Part shown: in pieces, positions 26,999 to 35,691 of the stretch
Layout: each line of letters starts with the position of its first letter
Numbering within the stretch: the first letter of the stretch is position 1
Source of the DNA: Hymenobacter ginkgonis
GTDB lineage: Bacteria; Bacteroidota; Bacteroidia; Cytophagales; Hymenobacteraceae
Length of the DNA: 64,000 bases
Direction of reading: 5' to 3'
Assembly (NCBI RefSeq): GCF_009755225.1
Contig: NZ_WQKZ01000002.1
Coordinates: 682,001 to 746,000 of the forward strand
Notes under the pieces: model-generated
The model's database searches: none
What the model was told of the DNA's origin: nothing
The model's input: only the letters and a program-made list of their open reading frames with translations
Program-made: the position numbers and the translations under genes

Positions 26999-27040
26999 CT
27001 AAAAAGCCCCGGCTACTACTCGTAGCCGGGGCTTTTTAAA
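26999..27040. terminator. Bidirectional terminator
   Basis: AAAAAGCCCCGGCTAC and GTAGCCGGGGCTTTTT pair perfectly between two convergent genes. Confidence 0.85.
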
Positions 27041-27058
27041 TTTTTACTAATTGGCGTA

Positions 27059-28144
27059 TTACTGCGGATTGCCGATGGCCTGCTGCACCTGCTGCACACT
27101 GGCTTGCGACTGCAAGGCCCCGTACACACGGCCAAAGTTCTGCGGGTCAGTCACGTGCGCGTAGCCAAATATGGCCAACTCTACACGCGCTTCGTCGGCC
27201 GTAAGCGTGCGCAGCAACTCGGCCAAATCCTGGGCCCGTACGCTGCTTTGGTCCAAGGTCTGCTTCGCCACATCCAGGCGGTCATCGTCGGACGCGCGGT
27301 GGCGCAACGTCTCCACCAGGTCATCCAAATCATCTGCCGACAGCGGATTGAGCGCCGCTGGCGAGTTCGGGTTGGGCGCGTAGCCATCGTTCGGCGCGGG
27401 GTAATCGCCACTTTGGTTGGGGTAGCCATTGGCGCCGTTGCCCGGTGCTGGGGGGTAAGTAGGGTTGTTGGGAGTTTGAGGGGGGTAGGCGCCGTTGGGG
27501 TATTGCCCCCCATTGGGGTAGTTGCCTTGGCCATTGGGAATGGGATTTTGCCCGTTATCAGGATAGCCGTTCTGGCCATTTATAGGGGCCTGCTGGTTAT
27601 GGTTGGGGTAGGGATTCTGGCCATTACCCGGCGCTACCTGGCCATTGCCGGGGTAAGTGCCTTGGTTACCCATTGGTGGGTTCTGGCCGTTGTCATAATA
27701 CCCACCTTGGTTTGGGGCACCGTAGGCTCCACCGGGCGGAGGAGGGTAGGCACCGCCAGGATAGCCATAGCCGCCGGGCCCATAAGCCGGCCGCCCCAGC
27801 GCCACCGCGCCTACACGCTGCAACTGCGGGCCATAAGGCGGCCGAATGACCAACACATAGCTAGTAGCTAAGCCAGGCTCTAGCCACACCGCCGTGCGGA
27901 AGCGCAGTGGCGGGCCGTATGCCGTTGGCACGCTAAAATCGGCCCAGTGCCGGCCGGGCGCCAGCCAGTCTAGGTGCACCTGCCGCGCCAGGGGGCGCGT
28001 CAGCAAGCGGCCATCAAGCACCAGGCTAAATGGCTGGCCTCGCTCCGACGAAATGGTGATGGCAGTGGGCGGGGCCGCTACGGCGGCGGCCGTTGTTACC
28101 CAGGCTAGCACCGCGGTGGCGGCCCACTTAAACAGCGTTTTCAT
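27059..28144 (-). CDS. DUF4476 protein with Pro/Gly/Asn/Tyr-rich linker
   Basis: The ATG at 28144 gives a signal peptide (MKTLFKWAATAVLAWV). An N-terminal beta domain of about 110 residues is followed by some 160 residues of repetitive, disordered sequence built from NGQNP, YPNG and GNGQ-like units, then a C-terminal helical DUF4476 domain (from LNPLSADDLDDLVETLRH on). The protein is exported, and the linker probably spans or extends from the envelope. The role is unknown. The repeat-rich DNA carries four GGGGTAG copies within 200 bases. Confidence 0.75.
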   Translation of the reverse strand: MKTLFKWAATAVLAWVTTAAAVAAPPTAITISSERGQPFSLVLDGRLLTRPLARQVHLDWLAPGRHWADFSVPTAYGPPLRFRTAVWLEPGLATSYVLVIRPPYGPQLQRVGAVALGRPAYGPGGYGYPGGAYPPPPGGAYGAPNQGGYYDNGQNPPMGNQGTYPGNGQVAPGNGQNPYPNHNQQAPINGQNGYPDNGQNPIPNGQGNYPNGGQYPNGAYPPQTPNNPTYPPAPGNGANGYPNQSGDYPAPNDGYAPNPNSPAALNPLSADDLDDLVETLRHRASDDDRLDVAKQTLDQSSVRAQDLAELLRTLTADEARVELAIFGYAHVTDPQNFGRVYGALQSQASVQQVQQAIGNPQ

Positions 28145-28216
28145 AGGTTGCAAACTGAAGGCAGCAAGAAGTTTTACCGGCTTAGTCAACAACGCAAATT
28201 CAAACTGCGTGCCAAC

Positions 28217-28245
28217 AAAAAAGCCCCCGCATCGCAGAGGCTTTC
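28217..28245 (-). terminator. Terminator of the PorE-like gene
   Basis: On the minus strand AAGCCTCTGCG and the complementary CGGGGGCTTTTTT form a hairpin with a T run, about 20 bases past the stop. Confidence 0.65.
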
Positions 28246-28265
28246 TTGATGGTTAATCAGGCAGG

Positions 28266-30188
28266 CTACTTGTTGATGCGCGTCACCTTAAACTCGGTGC
28301 GGCGGTTGCGCTGGTAGTCGGCTTCGTTCTTGGGAGCCGTCACAATGGGCCGGGTTTCGCCATAGCCGCGCGCTGTGATGCGCTCCTTGGCAATGCCCTT
28401 GCTCACGATGTAGGCCACGGCCGCCTCGGCGCGCAGCTGGCTCAGTTTCAAATTGTAAGCATCTTTGCCGCGCTGGTCGGTGTGCGAGCTCAGTTCGATG
28501 TTGATTTTAGGATTATCCTGCAAGGTTTGCACCAGCGTGTCGAGGCGGATAGCCGCATCGGGACGGATATTAGACTTGTCGTAATCGTAGAAGATATCCT
28601 TCACCTCAATGGCGCGGTTCACCACAATCTTGTTGAGGGTAAGCGTCACAGGCAGCCGAATGTCGTTCTGCGGCTGGGTGAGGGAAGCCTGGTCGGGGTA
28701 GCGACCCACGGTGCTCAGCGTAGTGCGCGCCGAGAAGTCGCCCGGGCGGTCAGCAAACAGCACGTAAGCTTGCGCTGAGTCGAGTTTAGCTGTGAATTTG
28801 CCCTCGGGGCCCGCTACCACGTCTCGCTTCTGCCCGTTGCCGCTGGTGATAGTCACCGTCTCGCCCGGTACGGGGGTAGTAGTGCCCGCTTTCTCGTCGT
28901 GCTCCAGCACCGTGCCGTCCACGTAAAAAGCTACCAGCCGGCGCGGCTTCTTGCGAAACGTGTACAAGTCATCCGAGCCTTTGCCGCCTTCACGGTTTGA
29001 GGAGAACACGCCCGTATCTGGCCCCGTGAAATAGGGGGCGAAGTCGTCGCCCGCTGTATTTACGCCGGGCCCCAAATTGGTAACGCTACCCCCCTGATAC
29101 TTGAAAATGTCGAGCTTGCCGTAGCCAGGGTGGCCATCCGACGAGAAGTAGAGCGTGCCATCAGGCGCTACGCCGGGAAAGTTGTCGTTGCCCACCGTGT
29201 TCACGGTTTCGCCCAGGTTTTCGGCCGGTGAGAAGCGACCATTTGGGCCCAGCGTAGCTTTAAAGATGTCGTTGCCGCCCAAGCTCGCTTTGCGAGCCGA
29301 GGTGAAATACAACGTCGTGCCATCAGGGGCAAAAACCGGGGCAAAGTCGTCGGCCGTGCGGTCGTTGATATTTGCCAGAATGGGTTCGGTCCAGGCGCCG
29401 TTGCGGTAGTACGAAATCCATAAATCGACGCTGCGGTAGCCCTTTTTCGAGCCATCGTTCGAGCGGGCAAACACCATCGTTTTGCCATCGGGCGTGTACG
29501 TGGCGCTGGCTTGCAGCTCTTTAGCGTTATTAAAAATTGGCTCCAGCTTGCGAGCGGTGCCGCCCGTCATGGCCGTCGGGTCATCAAATTTTTGAGCGTA
29601 GAGCGAAGTGAATTTCTCGCCGTTGCCCAAGTATGGTTTGCCATCGCGCCCCGAAGCAAATACTAGCTCGCCGCTGCCGGGTAGGCGCGTGGCCGAAAAG
29701 TCCGAATTGGGCGAGTTCACCGCATCAAGCGGAGCCACGTCGTAGCCCGCGGCGCTGGCCGCCAGCGCTTTGCTAGCAGTAGCACTCTTAGCGGCCGCCT
29801 CGGCCCGCGCCGCCAGCGTACGGTTGGTGCCGCTTTGGGCGTAGGCAGTGAATAGCGTGGCGGCTTCGTCAAACTTGCCGTTGGCTTTCAGCGCTTCGGC
29901 GTAGCGATAGTTCAGGTCAGCGTTACGTAGGCCGCCAGCTTGGGCCGCTTTATAAAACGGCTCGGCCTGCTCGAGGCGGTTAGACAAGCGGTAGGCCTCC
30001 CCAATGCGGAAATTAGCCAGGGCCGCGCCCTTGCCTTTTGCCACATCGGCTTTGTATTGGCTGATAGCCGGCTCGTATTCACCCCGAGCGAAGCTTTTAT
30101 CGGCCTTGCTCATCTTGCCCGAAGTAGCACAGCCGCCCAGCAAAGCTGCTGAGCCAACTGCCACTGCGATAAGGGAAAATTTCTTCAT
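28266..30188 (-). CDS. PorE-like OmpA-family lipoprotein
   Basis: The ATG at 30188 starts a lipoprotein (IAVAVGSAALLGGC) of 640 residues. Domains in order are TPR-like helices (about 30-150), a PD40-type beta-propeller (about 160-440; PDGKTMVFARSNDG, APDGTTLYFTSARKA, GVAPDGTLYFSSDGH), a carboxypeptidase-regulatory-like beta domain (about 450-530), and an OmpA C-terminal domain with LSSHTDQRGKDAYN and LRAEAAVAYI, which bind peptidoglycan. This order matches PorE, which anchors the type IX secretion system to the cell wall; Bacteroidota hold several such paralogues, so the exact role is inference. Confidence 0.8.
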   Translation of the reverse strand: MKKFSLIAVAVGSAALLGGCATSGKMSKADKSFARGEYEPAISQYKADVAKGKGAALANFRIGEAYRLSNRLEQAEPFYKAAQAGGLRNADLNYRYAEALKANGKFDEAATLFTAYAQSGTNRTLAARAEAAAKSATASKALAASAAGYDVAPLDAVNSPNSDFSATRLPGSGELVFASGRDGKPYLGNGEKFTSLYAQKFDDPTAMTGGTARKLEPIFNNAKELQASATYTPDGKTMVFARSNDGSKKGYRSVDLWISYYRNGAWTEPILANINDRTADDFAPVFAPDGTTLYFTSARKASLGGNDIFKATLGPNGRFSPAENLGETVNTVGNDNFPGVAPDGTLYFSSDGHPGYGKLDIFKYQGGSVTNLGPGVNTAGDDFAPYFTGPDTGVFSSNREGGKGSDDLYTFRKKPRRLVAFYVDGTVLEHDEKAGTTTPVPGETVTITSGNGQKRDVVAGPEGKFTAKLDSAQAYVLFADRPGDFSARTTLSTVGRYPDQASLTQPQNDIRLPVTLTLNKIVVNRAIEVKDIFYDYDKSNIRPDAAIRLDTLVQTLQDNPKINIELSSHTDQRGKDAYNLKLSQLRAEAAVAYIVSKGIAKERITARGYGETRPIVTAPKNEADYQRNRRTEFKVTRINK

Positions 30189-30306
30189 TGGCGAGTTGGT
30201 GGAAGGGAATGCCATGCAGCCGGGAAGAGCGATTCTAGGAATTTGATAAACAATACTAGGCAATAATACAACCTTTTGAGGCCGGCCGAAAGCCAAAGTC
30301 CCTGGC

Positions 30307-30795
30307 TTAGCGCTTGAAATAGCTGGATAGCCAGGTTTGGCCGGCCGGAGCGGGCCAGCGTTCGTCTAGCTCGCCTTTGGTAGCTAGTGTATTATTGAAA
30401 AAAGGAGTATCGGCCGTAACCTGCCCAGCGGCGATGGCGGCGCGCAATTCGGCCCTATTCAGCAGCCGCAGCTCGCCATCGGCCAAGAAAGCCATGCGCG
30501 ACTTTTCCAACAGCGCTACCCCCAGCCGTTGTTCCAATTCTTGCACAAAACGCACGGAGGCATCAATGGAGCACCCACTGGCATCGGCTACCCCCTCGTC
30601 CAGCCCAATTACCAGAAACTGCCGGTGCAAAAACTGCACCGACGCGGCCAGTTGGCGGCCGTGGCTGGTCCACTCCTCCGCAAAGGCCGCTAAGCGGGGC
30701 AGCAGGGGCATTATTTCTTCCTCCCCTAGCGGGCGAGCGGCCTGGTACACCCAGATGCGGGCCTGGGGGGGGAGGCGGTCAAAAGCAACGTACAT
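30307..30795 (-). CDS. Conserved Bacteroidota protein of unknown function
   Basis: The 162-residue soluble protein starts MYVAFDRLPPQARIWVYQAAR and contains an EEWTSHGRQLAASVQFLHRQF segment followed by LDEGVADASGCSID. Homologues are often labelled ABC transporter ATPase, but no Walker A or signature motif is present, so that label looks wrong. It lies 120 bases before the PorE-like gene on the same strand. Function is unknown. Confidence 0.6.
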   Translation of the reverse strand: MYVAFDRLPPQARIWVYQAARPLGEEEIMPLLPRLAAFAEEWTSHGRQLAASVQFLHRQFLVIGLDEGVADASGCSIDASVRFVQELEQRLGVALLEKSRMAFLADGELRLLNRAELRAAIAAGQVTADTPFFNNTLATKGELDERWPAPAGQTWLSSYFKR

Positions 30796-30799
30796 AAAA

Positions 30800-31054
30800 T
30801 CGCAGAGTTAAACAGATAGTGCGGATTGCGCTGACTCGACTGACGCGGTTAGGTGGTGGCAGTAAGCACTTACCGGGCTTTAAACCGCGAAATAGCGAAT
30901 TTCATTCTGCCGCAAAGTACCAACTTTTGCAAGCGGCGACCGGCCAGCATGTTGCCTCGACTGCCGCGAACAAGCGCCTACCCCCGCTTGCCCGGTGCAG
31001 CCCAGGTGGCGCCGGTCGAATCAGCGCAATCCGCCTTATCCGGTTAAATCTGTG
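30800..31054. repeat. Intergenic element with imperfect 40-bp terminal inverted repeats
   Basis: The left end at 30800-30840 contains GCGGATTGCGCTGACTCGAC and the right end at 31015-31054 carries its complement with one change in this core, and more changes outside (CGCAGAGTTAAACAGAT facing CACAGATTTAACCGGAT). The pair encloses about 170 bases that hold no clear gene but probably the promoter of the minus-strand gene at 30795. The ends are related to those at 22213-22435. Confidence 0.55.
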
Positions 31055-31057
31055 GGG

Positions 31058-31966
31058 CTAGGCGTTAATGCCTTCAGCACTAGCCACTAACTCGGCCAGG
31101 TCGAATACCTGCACGGCGCTTTCCTGCTCCTTGTTTTTAACACCGTCGCTCATCATCGTCATGCAGAATGGGCAGCTAACGGCAATGATGGCACCTTGCA
31201 GGCTGTGTTCACTGGGCGCGCTACGCTCAGTTTCGACGCCGCGCAGGTTGTCGAGGGCCGCCGCTGCACCGCTGAGCGTAGCGAGGGCTTCCTCGGTGCG
31301 CTCGATGTTGATGTCCTTTTTGCCCGGCTCGGGCTCTTTCCACATCTGGGCACCGCCGGCGCCGCAGCAGAGGCCGTTGGCGCGGCTGCGTTTCATCTCT
31401 ACCAAGTCGGCATCGAGGGCCGCGAGCACGTCGCGTGGGGCCTCGTAGATGTTGTTGGCGCGGCCCAGGTAGCACGAGTCGTGGAACGTAATGCGGCGGC
31501 CCTTAAAGCTCTCGCCCCCCGTCATGCCTACTTTGCCTTCATCAATAAGCTGTTGCAAGTAGGTGCTGTGGTGAATAACCTCGTATTCACCACCCAGCGC
31601 CGGATACTCGTTCTTGATGGTATTGAAGCAATGCGGGCAAGCCGTCACGATTTTTTTGATGCCGTAACCGTTCATCGTCGTGATGTTCTGCATGGCCTGC
31701 ATCTGAAATAAAAACTCGTTGCCGGCGCGCTTGGCGGGGTCGCCGGTACAGCTTTCCTCCAAGCCCAGCACTGCATAGTCGGTGCCCACGTGCTCCAGAA
31801 TGCGGGCAAAAGCGCGGGTTACGCGCTTGTAGCGGTCGTCGAAAGCCCCAGCGCAGCCCACCCAAAACAAGATTTCGGGTACTTTGCCCTGCGCCGCCAA
31901 GTCGGCAACAGTCGGCACGGTAAGTTGGCGCTTAGCAGTGGGGGTAGGGGAGGAAGTAGGCGTCAT
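31058..31966 (-). CDS. CCG-domain iron-sulfur protein (heterodisulfide reductase B-like)
   Basis: The protein has 302 residues with two cysteine-rich CCG-type repeats: VGCAGAFDDR with ACPHCFN in the first, and HDSCYLGRANN, GLCCGAGGAQMW and SCPFCMTMM in the second. Such domains bind unusual iron-sulfur clusters in succinate:quinone, glycolate and heterodisulfide oxidoreductases. It is encoded 31 bases downstream of a membrane iron-sulfur protein, and the pair probably passes electrons from a soluble donor such as an electron-transfer flavoprotein to the quinone pool. The donor is inference. Confidence 0.85.
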   Translation of the reverse strand: MTPTSSPTPTAKRQLTVPTVADLAAQGKVPEILFWVGCAGAFDDRYKRVTRAFARILEHVGTDYAVLGLEESCTGDPAKRAGNEFLFQMQAMQNITTMNGYGIKKIVTACPHCFNTIKNEYPALGGEYEVIHHSTYLQQLIDEGKVGMTGGESFKGRRITFHDSCYLGRANNIYEAPRDVLAALDADLVEMKRSRANGLCCGAGGAQMWKEPEPGKKDINIERTEEALATLSGAAAALDNLRGVETERSAPSEHSLQGAIIAVSCPFCMTMMSDGVKNKEQESAVQVFDLAELVASAEGINA

Positions 31967-31997
31967 ATAATAGAAGGCTAAAGCTTGTTAATCGGCA

Positions 31998-33389
31998 CTA
32001 TACGGTTGCGGCTGCGGCTTTCTCGGCCACGTACAGCTCGTCGGCCCAGTTTAGGCGGTCGGAAGGCGAAAAAGCCCAGGGTGCCCCATTGTTCTCGATG
32101 TTAGAGAACATAACGTTCAAGGAGTTAGGCGCCGCCGACTCTTCCAGCACCAAGAAGCGGCGCATTTCGATGATGCTTTCGAGCGGGTTGATGTTTACCG
32201 GGCAGCTTTCGACGCAGGCGTTGCAGGTGGTACAAGCCCAGAGTTCTTCGGGCGTCACCTTGCCGCGTAGCAGCGTGGCATTGGCTAGGTCAGTAATGGG
32301 CTCGTGCTTAGCTTCTTCCCCATATACATTGGGGTGGAAAATGAGCGGCGAATTATATTTTTCCTCCACCCGGTCGCGGGTGTCCATAATAATTTTGCGG
32401 GGCGAAAGCAGCTTGCCGGTCAGGTTGGCGGGGCACACCGAGGTGCAGCGGCCGCACTCTGTGCACGAGTAGGCGTTCATGAGCGCCGTCCAGGGCAGGT
32501 CTTCGACGTCCTTCGCGCCGAAGGGGGTAGGGGCCAGCGCCGAACCGTCGGGGCCCACCGGGGGGGTAGGCACCTCATAGCTGGGGTCCATCATGGCCTT
32601 CACCTCGTGGGTAATGCTCTCCACATTGGAAAACTGGCCCTGCGGCACCAAGCGCGAATACCACACGTTCGGAAACGCCAAGATGATGTGGAAGTGCTTG
32701 GAGCTCGGCAGGTAGTTGAGAAACAGTAGGATGCCAGTAATATGAATCCACCAGCCGGCTCGTTCCAACACTTCAAGGGTTCCCACGCTGCTAGCTGGTA
32801 GCAGGTTGGCCAGGAAATGGCTGACCGGGAAAACACCGGGTAAATCCTTGCCCTCTAGTTGGTGCAGCTTGATGTCAGCCGAGTTCATGAAGAACAACGC
32901 GGCCATCAGCGCCACTTCGATATAGAGAATGATATTGGCGTCGAGCTTAGGCCACATCCGCAGCTCGGGGCCAGTGAAGCGGCGCACGGGCGGGTTGTGG
33001 TTGCGGCGCCACCAAAAAGCCGCTACGGCAACGATGACCAGTGCGGCCAAGGCTTCATTGGTCGCCATCAGGGCGTCGTACACGGGCCCCAAAAAGCTGA
33101 GGAAGCGGTGCGTGCCAAACAACCCGTCGATGATGATTTCGATTACCTCAACATTGATAACCAGGAAGCCCACATACACCACCAAATGCAGCAAAGCAGG
33201 CGTGAGGCGCTTAAACATTTTCTGCTGCCCAAAGGCTACGAGCAATGTCTTGTTGAAGCGCTCGGCGGCGTGGCCGCTCATATCACGGTCGCGGCCAACG
33301 AGGATGTTAGCCCGAATTTTCCGAACCTGCCAGGCAAACAGGCCGAAAGCTGCCAGCAGCAGCAGCGCGAATAGGATGGGTTGCAACAT
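31998..33389 (-). CDS. Membrane iron-sulfur oxidoreductase (HdrDE/FadF-like)
   Basis: The protein has 463 residues. The N-terminal 240 residues hold about six helices of the nitrate-reductase-gamma type, which bind haem in relatives. Then come two 4Fe-4S motifs, CTECGRCTSVCPANLTG and CTTCNACVESCPVNINP. It is the first gene of a two-gene operon with the CCG protein. Together they resemble electron-transfer modules that link acyl-CoA oxidation or lactate oxidation to quinones; a thiolase gene lies 6 kb away. Confidence 0.85.
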   Translation of the reverse strand: MLQPILFALLLLAAFGLFAWQVRKIRANILVGRDRDMSGHAAERFNKTLLVAFGQQKMFKRLTPALLHLVVYVGFLVINVEVIEIIIDGLFGTHRFLSFLGPVYDALMATNEALAALVIVAVAAFWWRRNHNPPVRRFTGPELRMWPKLDANIILYIEVALMAALFFMNSADIKLHQLEGKDLPGVFPVSHFLANLLPASSVGTLEVLERAGWWIHITGILLFLNYLPSSKHFHIILAFPNVWYSRLVPQGQFSNVESITHEVKAMMDPSYEVPTPPVGPDGSALAPTPFGAKDVEDLPWTALMNAYSCTECGRCTSVCPANLTGKLLSPRKIIMDTRDRVEEKYNSPLIFHPNVYGEEAKHEPITDLANATLLRGKVTPEELWACTTCNACVESCPVNINPLESIIEMRRFLVLEESAAPNSLNVMFSNIENNGAPWAFSPSDRLNWADELYVAEKAAAATV

Positions 33390-33498
33390 AGAGAGTAAAG
33401 GTAAGCTAGCTGGGTGGGATGGAGTCGCAATTTAGTAGGCATGACGACTACTTTGGCGAAGGGGTTGCCGCAGTATTGAAATTTTTTTGCCCAAAAAC

Positions 33499-33528
33499 TT
33501 GCACCGTATGCGTCTTCTCGTACCTTTG
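33499..33528 (+). promoter_or_regulatory. Promoter of tRNA-Phe
   Basis: TTG at 33499-33501 and a perfect TACCTTTG at 33521-33528 are separated by 19 bases, the ideal Bacteroidota arrangement, about 35 bases before the tRNA. Confidence 0.8.
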
Positions 33529-33562
33529 CGCTCCCAAGCCGCTCAGCGGTACGGGTGAAAAC

Positions 33563-33635
<73 letters not shown>

Positions 33636-33636
33636 C

Positions 33637-33672
33637 AAAAAAAGCCTCTAGTGTAATGCTAGGGGCTTTTTT
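33637..33672 (+). terminator. Terminator after tRNA-Phe
   Basis: AAAAAAGCCTCTAG and CTAGGGGCTTTTTT form a hairpin with a T run directly after the tRNA. By position it belongs to the element's side of the junction. Confidence 0.8.
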
Positions 33673-33804
33673 GTGTTCCAAGGGGACGGTTTGGGGTACA
33701 AAGCTTGTGAGATAGAGCAGGTTACTTCACTTTTGTTTCATATTGAGGAGCTTCAGCATTATGATACAGTGATGTCGTAGGACCAAGGTGGTACTTCCTC
33801 AGCT

Positions 33805-35118
33805 ATGAACCAAACTTTCTACGCTTCCAAAATGAGCAAGTTCCCCACCCACAAAATCAACGCTATACCTTCAGGAGACGATGGAATACTTGTCAGTGAT
33901 GTCCTTAAACTAATCACAGGGAGTAAGTATTACGATGAGCTATATAGTGCATTGAACGTCGAAGAAATTAAGGACGACTACATCAAAATTCCAGGAGCAA
34001 CAATACTGGTCGATAAGGTCGATTCTGAAAGCAATAAGTACATCAAGTTTGATGTGAAGTCAGATTATGAAGGTTTGAAATTTAGGCATTTAGACCAAGA
34101 AAGCGATACTGATGATGTATTAGAAGTTCATTTCGATGAACGGCGTCAAATTACGTTTCCTCACATCGTCAGCGAAGAGAAACAGGCAGAAATACACGGC
34201 GCTGTAATCAAAGCGGTGCCAAGATATTCGGCACAGGCCTCTCTACTTGAAAGCTTGTACGGCATGAATAGGTATGCGGGCGACCTCGCTACCAAAAGCC
34301 TTAGAGATTTAGTACTGAAGAATCTTCAGCTTATAGAGGAAGCTCATCGCGATGAAGCGCGTGAATTAAAAAAGCATACAAAATGGTATCGGTTGCTTCG
34401 AGACGAAACTGATGGGCAATACTATTTTAGGGCGCTAATAACAGATGTTTATAAAGATTATAACATCGGCGTTTCAGTGTTCATTGCTTTGATTTCATTG
34501 CACAAATTGATGAAAGATTCAGACGGCAATTTGGCCTACTCTGTTAAATCCTTCGACTATAATGAATCCTACATCAATACTGTATTTGAAGAGGATGGAG
34601 GGCTTCAGATACCTAAAATTGGACTAGCTAAATTCATGCTAGAGCTATCTAACAGCGAGATTACTAGAGGGGCAGTAAAAATAAACGGCCTGTGCAGCAT
34701 TATAGCTGACGAAAAAGATAAGGAAGAAGTAACGGTGCACATGCAGAGCCCGAAACGTGTTCGAACTTCTATTGTCTCTATCTCACATAAGGACAGACCT
34801 AAGACTGCAATGCAAGCCATGAACTTGGCAGAGAACCTAAAGACTGTTCGCGATGACTTGTATAAGGATATAGCTGCTATATCTACAAAAGACCCTAAAA
34901 AGATTCTGTTTAGGTTCAGGGAGAAGCTTAAGAATGATAGAACAATCTCCAAAACTAATAGGAATCAAATATATACTAGTCTTGAGCAGCATATAACCTC
35001 ATTCTATGAGTTGTTCAAATTGATGGGTGGTGCTGAAGAAGTAATTGCTGGAGAGGGATTTGATGCCATAGAGCATTTGAGATTCATTGCTTTTTTAGCT
35101 ATTACTGCACCGCAATAA
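33805..35118 (+). CDS. Unknown protein, first gene of the element
   Basis: The protein has 437 residues (a second possible start, MSKFPTHK, is at 33832) and clearly AT-richer codon use than the chromosome. The middle part, WYRLLRDETDGQYYFRALIT to GVSVFIALISLHKLM (about 200-235), faintly resembles DUF932-type phage proteins (R-A-x-x-S/T-D-x-Y), but I am not sure. No membrane helix, signal or catalytic motif stands out. It is read away from the tRNA and is probably accessory cargo or a helper-interaction gene; both are guesses. Confidence 0.5.
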   Translation: MNQTFYASKMSKFPTHKINAIPSGDDGILVSDVLKLITGSKYYDELYSALNVEEIKDDYIKIPGATILVDKVDSESNKYIKFDVKSDYEGLKFRHLDQESDTDDVLEVHFDERRQITFPHIVSEEKQAEIHGAVIKAVPRYSAQASLLESLYGMNRYAGDLATKSLRDLVLKNLQLIEEAHRDEARELKKHTKWYRLLRDETDGQYYFRALITDVYKDYNIGVSVFIALISLHKLMKDSDGNLAYSVKSFDYNESYINTVFEEDGGLQIPKIGLAKFMLELSNSEITRGAVKINGLCSIIADEKDKEEVTVHMQSPKRVRTSIVSISHKDRPKTAMQAMNLAENLKTVRDDLYKDIAAISTKDPKKILFRFREKLKNDRTISKTNRNQIYTSLEQHITSFYELFKLMGGAEEVIAGEGFDAIEHLRFIAFLAITAPQ

Positions 35119-35149
35119 ATTCATTGTATCCTTTTAAATAAGCATTGAT

Positions 35150-35344
35150 ATGAAGCCAGGTGATTATGTAGTGCATAAAACAGGCGGTCCTGTTTATATT
35201 ATAACAGGGCAGACTGGTTTTAATTCCGATTATTGGGAATGCGAACGGTGGAATGGTAATAGACATGAATCAATGACTTTTGCTGAAATTGCCCTTCGTC
35301 TTGCCACGGAAAAAGAGGTATCTGATATGCAAGCAGACAAATAA
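35150..35344 (+). CDS. DUF2158-like small protein
   Basis: The 64-residue protein begins KPGDYVVHKTGGPVYIITGQ and has YWECERWNGNRHESMTF, fitting the YodC/DUF2158 pattern (GDxVxxKSGGPxM...CxWFxG) of small SH3-like proteins of unknown function. It follows the 437-residue gene by 31 bases on the same strand and is ended by a clear terminator, so the two probably form one transcript. Confidence 0.6.
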   Translation: MKPGDYVVHKTGGPVYIITGQTGFNSDYWECERWNGNRHESMTFAEIALRLATEKEVSDMQADK

Positions 35345-35382
35345 CAAAAGCCCCGCGAGCGCACGCCAGCGGGGCTTTTCTT
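35345..35382 (+). terminator. Rho-independent terminator
   Basis: AAAAGCCCCGC and GCGGGGCTTTTC form a hairpin just after the DUF2158-like stop codon. Confidence 0.85.
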
Positions 35383-35691
35383 TGCTCATGAACTCACCTG
35401 ATTCTCCATAAGACGCAGCGCCCCACACACCGTGCCTGTGGCTACCTTGCAGGTCTCAGCCGTGGCCTAGGTGGCTCTTGCTCAGCCAGTCGAGGTATAG
35501 TAGGCGCTGAGCAGAGCGCCTTCATATTTGTAGCCAGCACTCTAGTAGGCTGCTCACTGGCTGGCGGAGTGCTTGGCCACCTGCCTTACTACTCGGCTCT
35601 ACGCCTGCCGCACTAGCTCTATGATAGCGGCAGCTTAGGTTGAGGCGTTCCTGTTATCTTGCTGCTGTTAAACACTAAATAGCCAGAAAAC
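35383..35691. other. Gene-free stretch with possible decayed minus-strand coding DNA
   Basis: No intact gene is present. On the minus strand, short protein-like pieces in different frames (YKYEGALLSAYYTSTG, RLLYLDWLSKSHLGHG, AETCKVATGTVCGALRLMEN) are broken by stops and frame changes. The DNA is also rich in GGC/GCC-type repeats. It may be the remains of a gene; the evidence is weak. Confidence 0.3.

Noticed and set aside
27400..27720. Tandem-repeat array in DNA
   Set aside because: The repetition reflects the Pro/Gly/Asn/Gln-rich protein linker; the DNA units are imperfect and in frame.
30307..30795. ABC transporter ATPase, a label often given to this family
   Set aside because: There is no Walker A, signature or Walker B motif, and 162 residues is too short.
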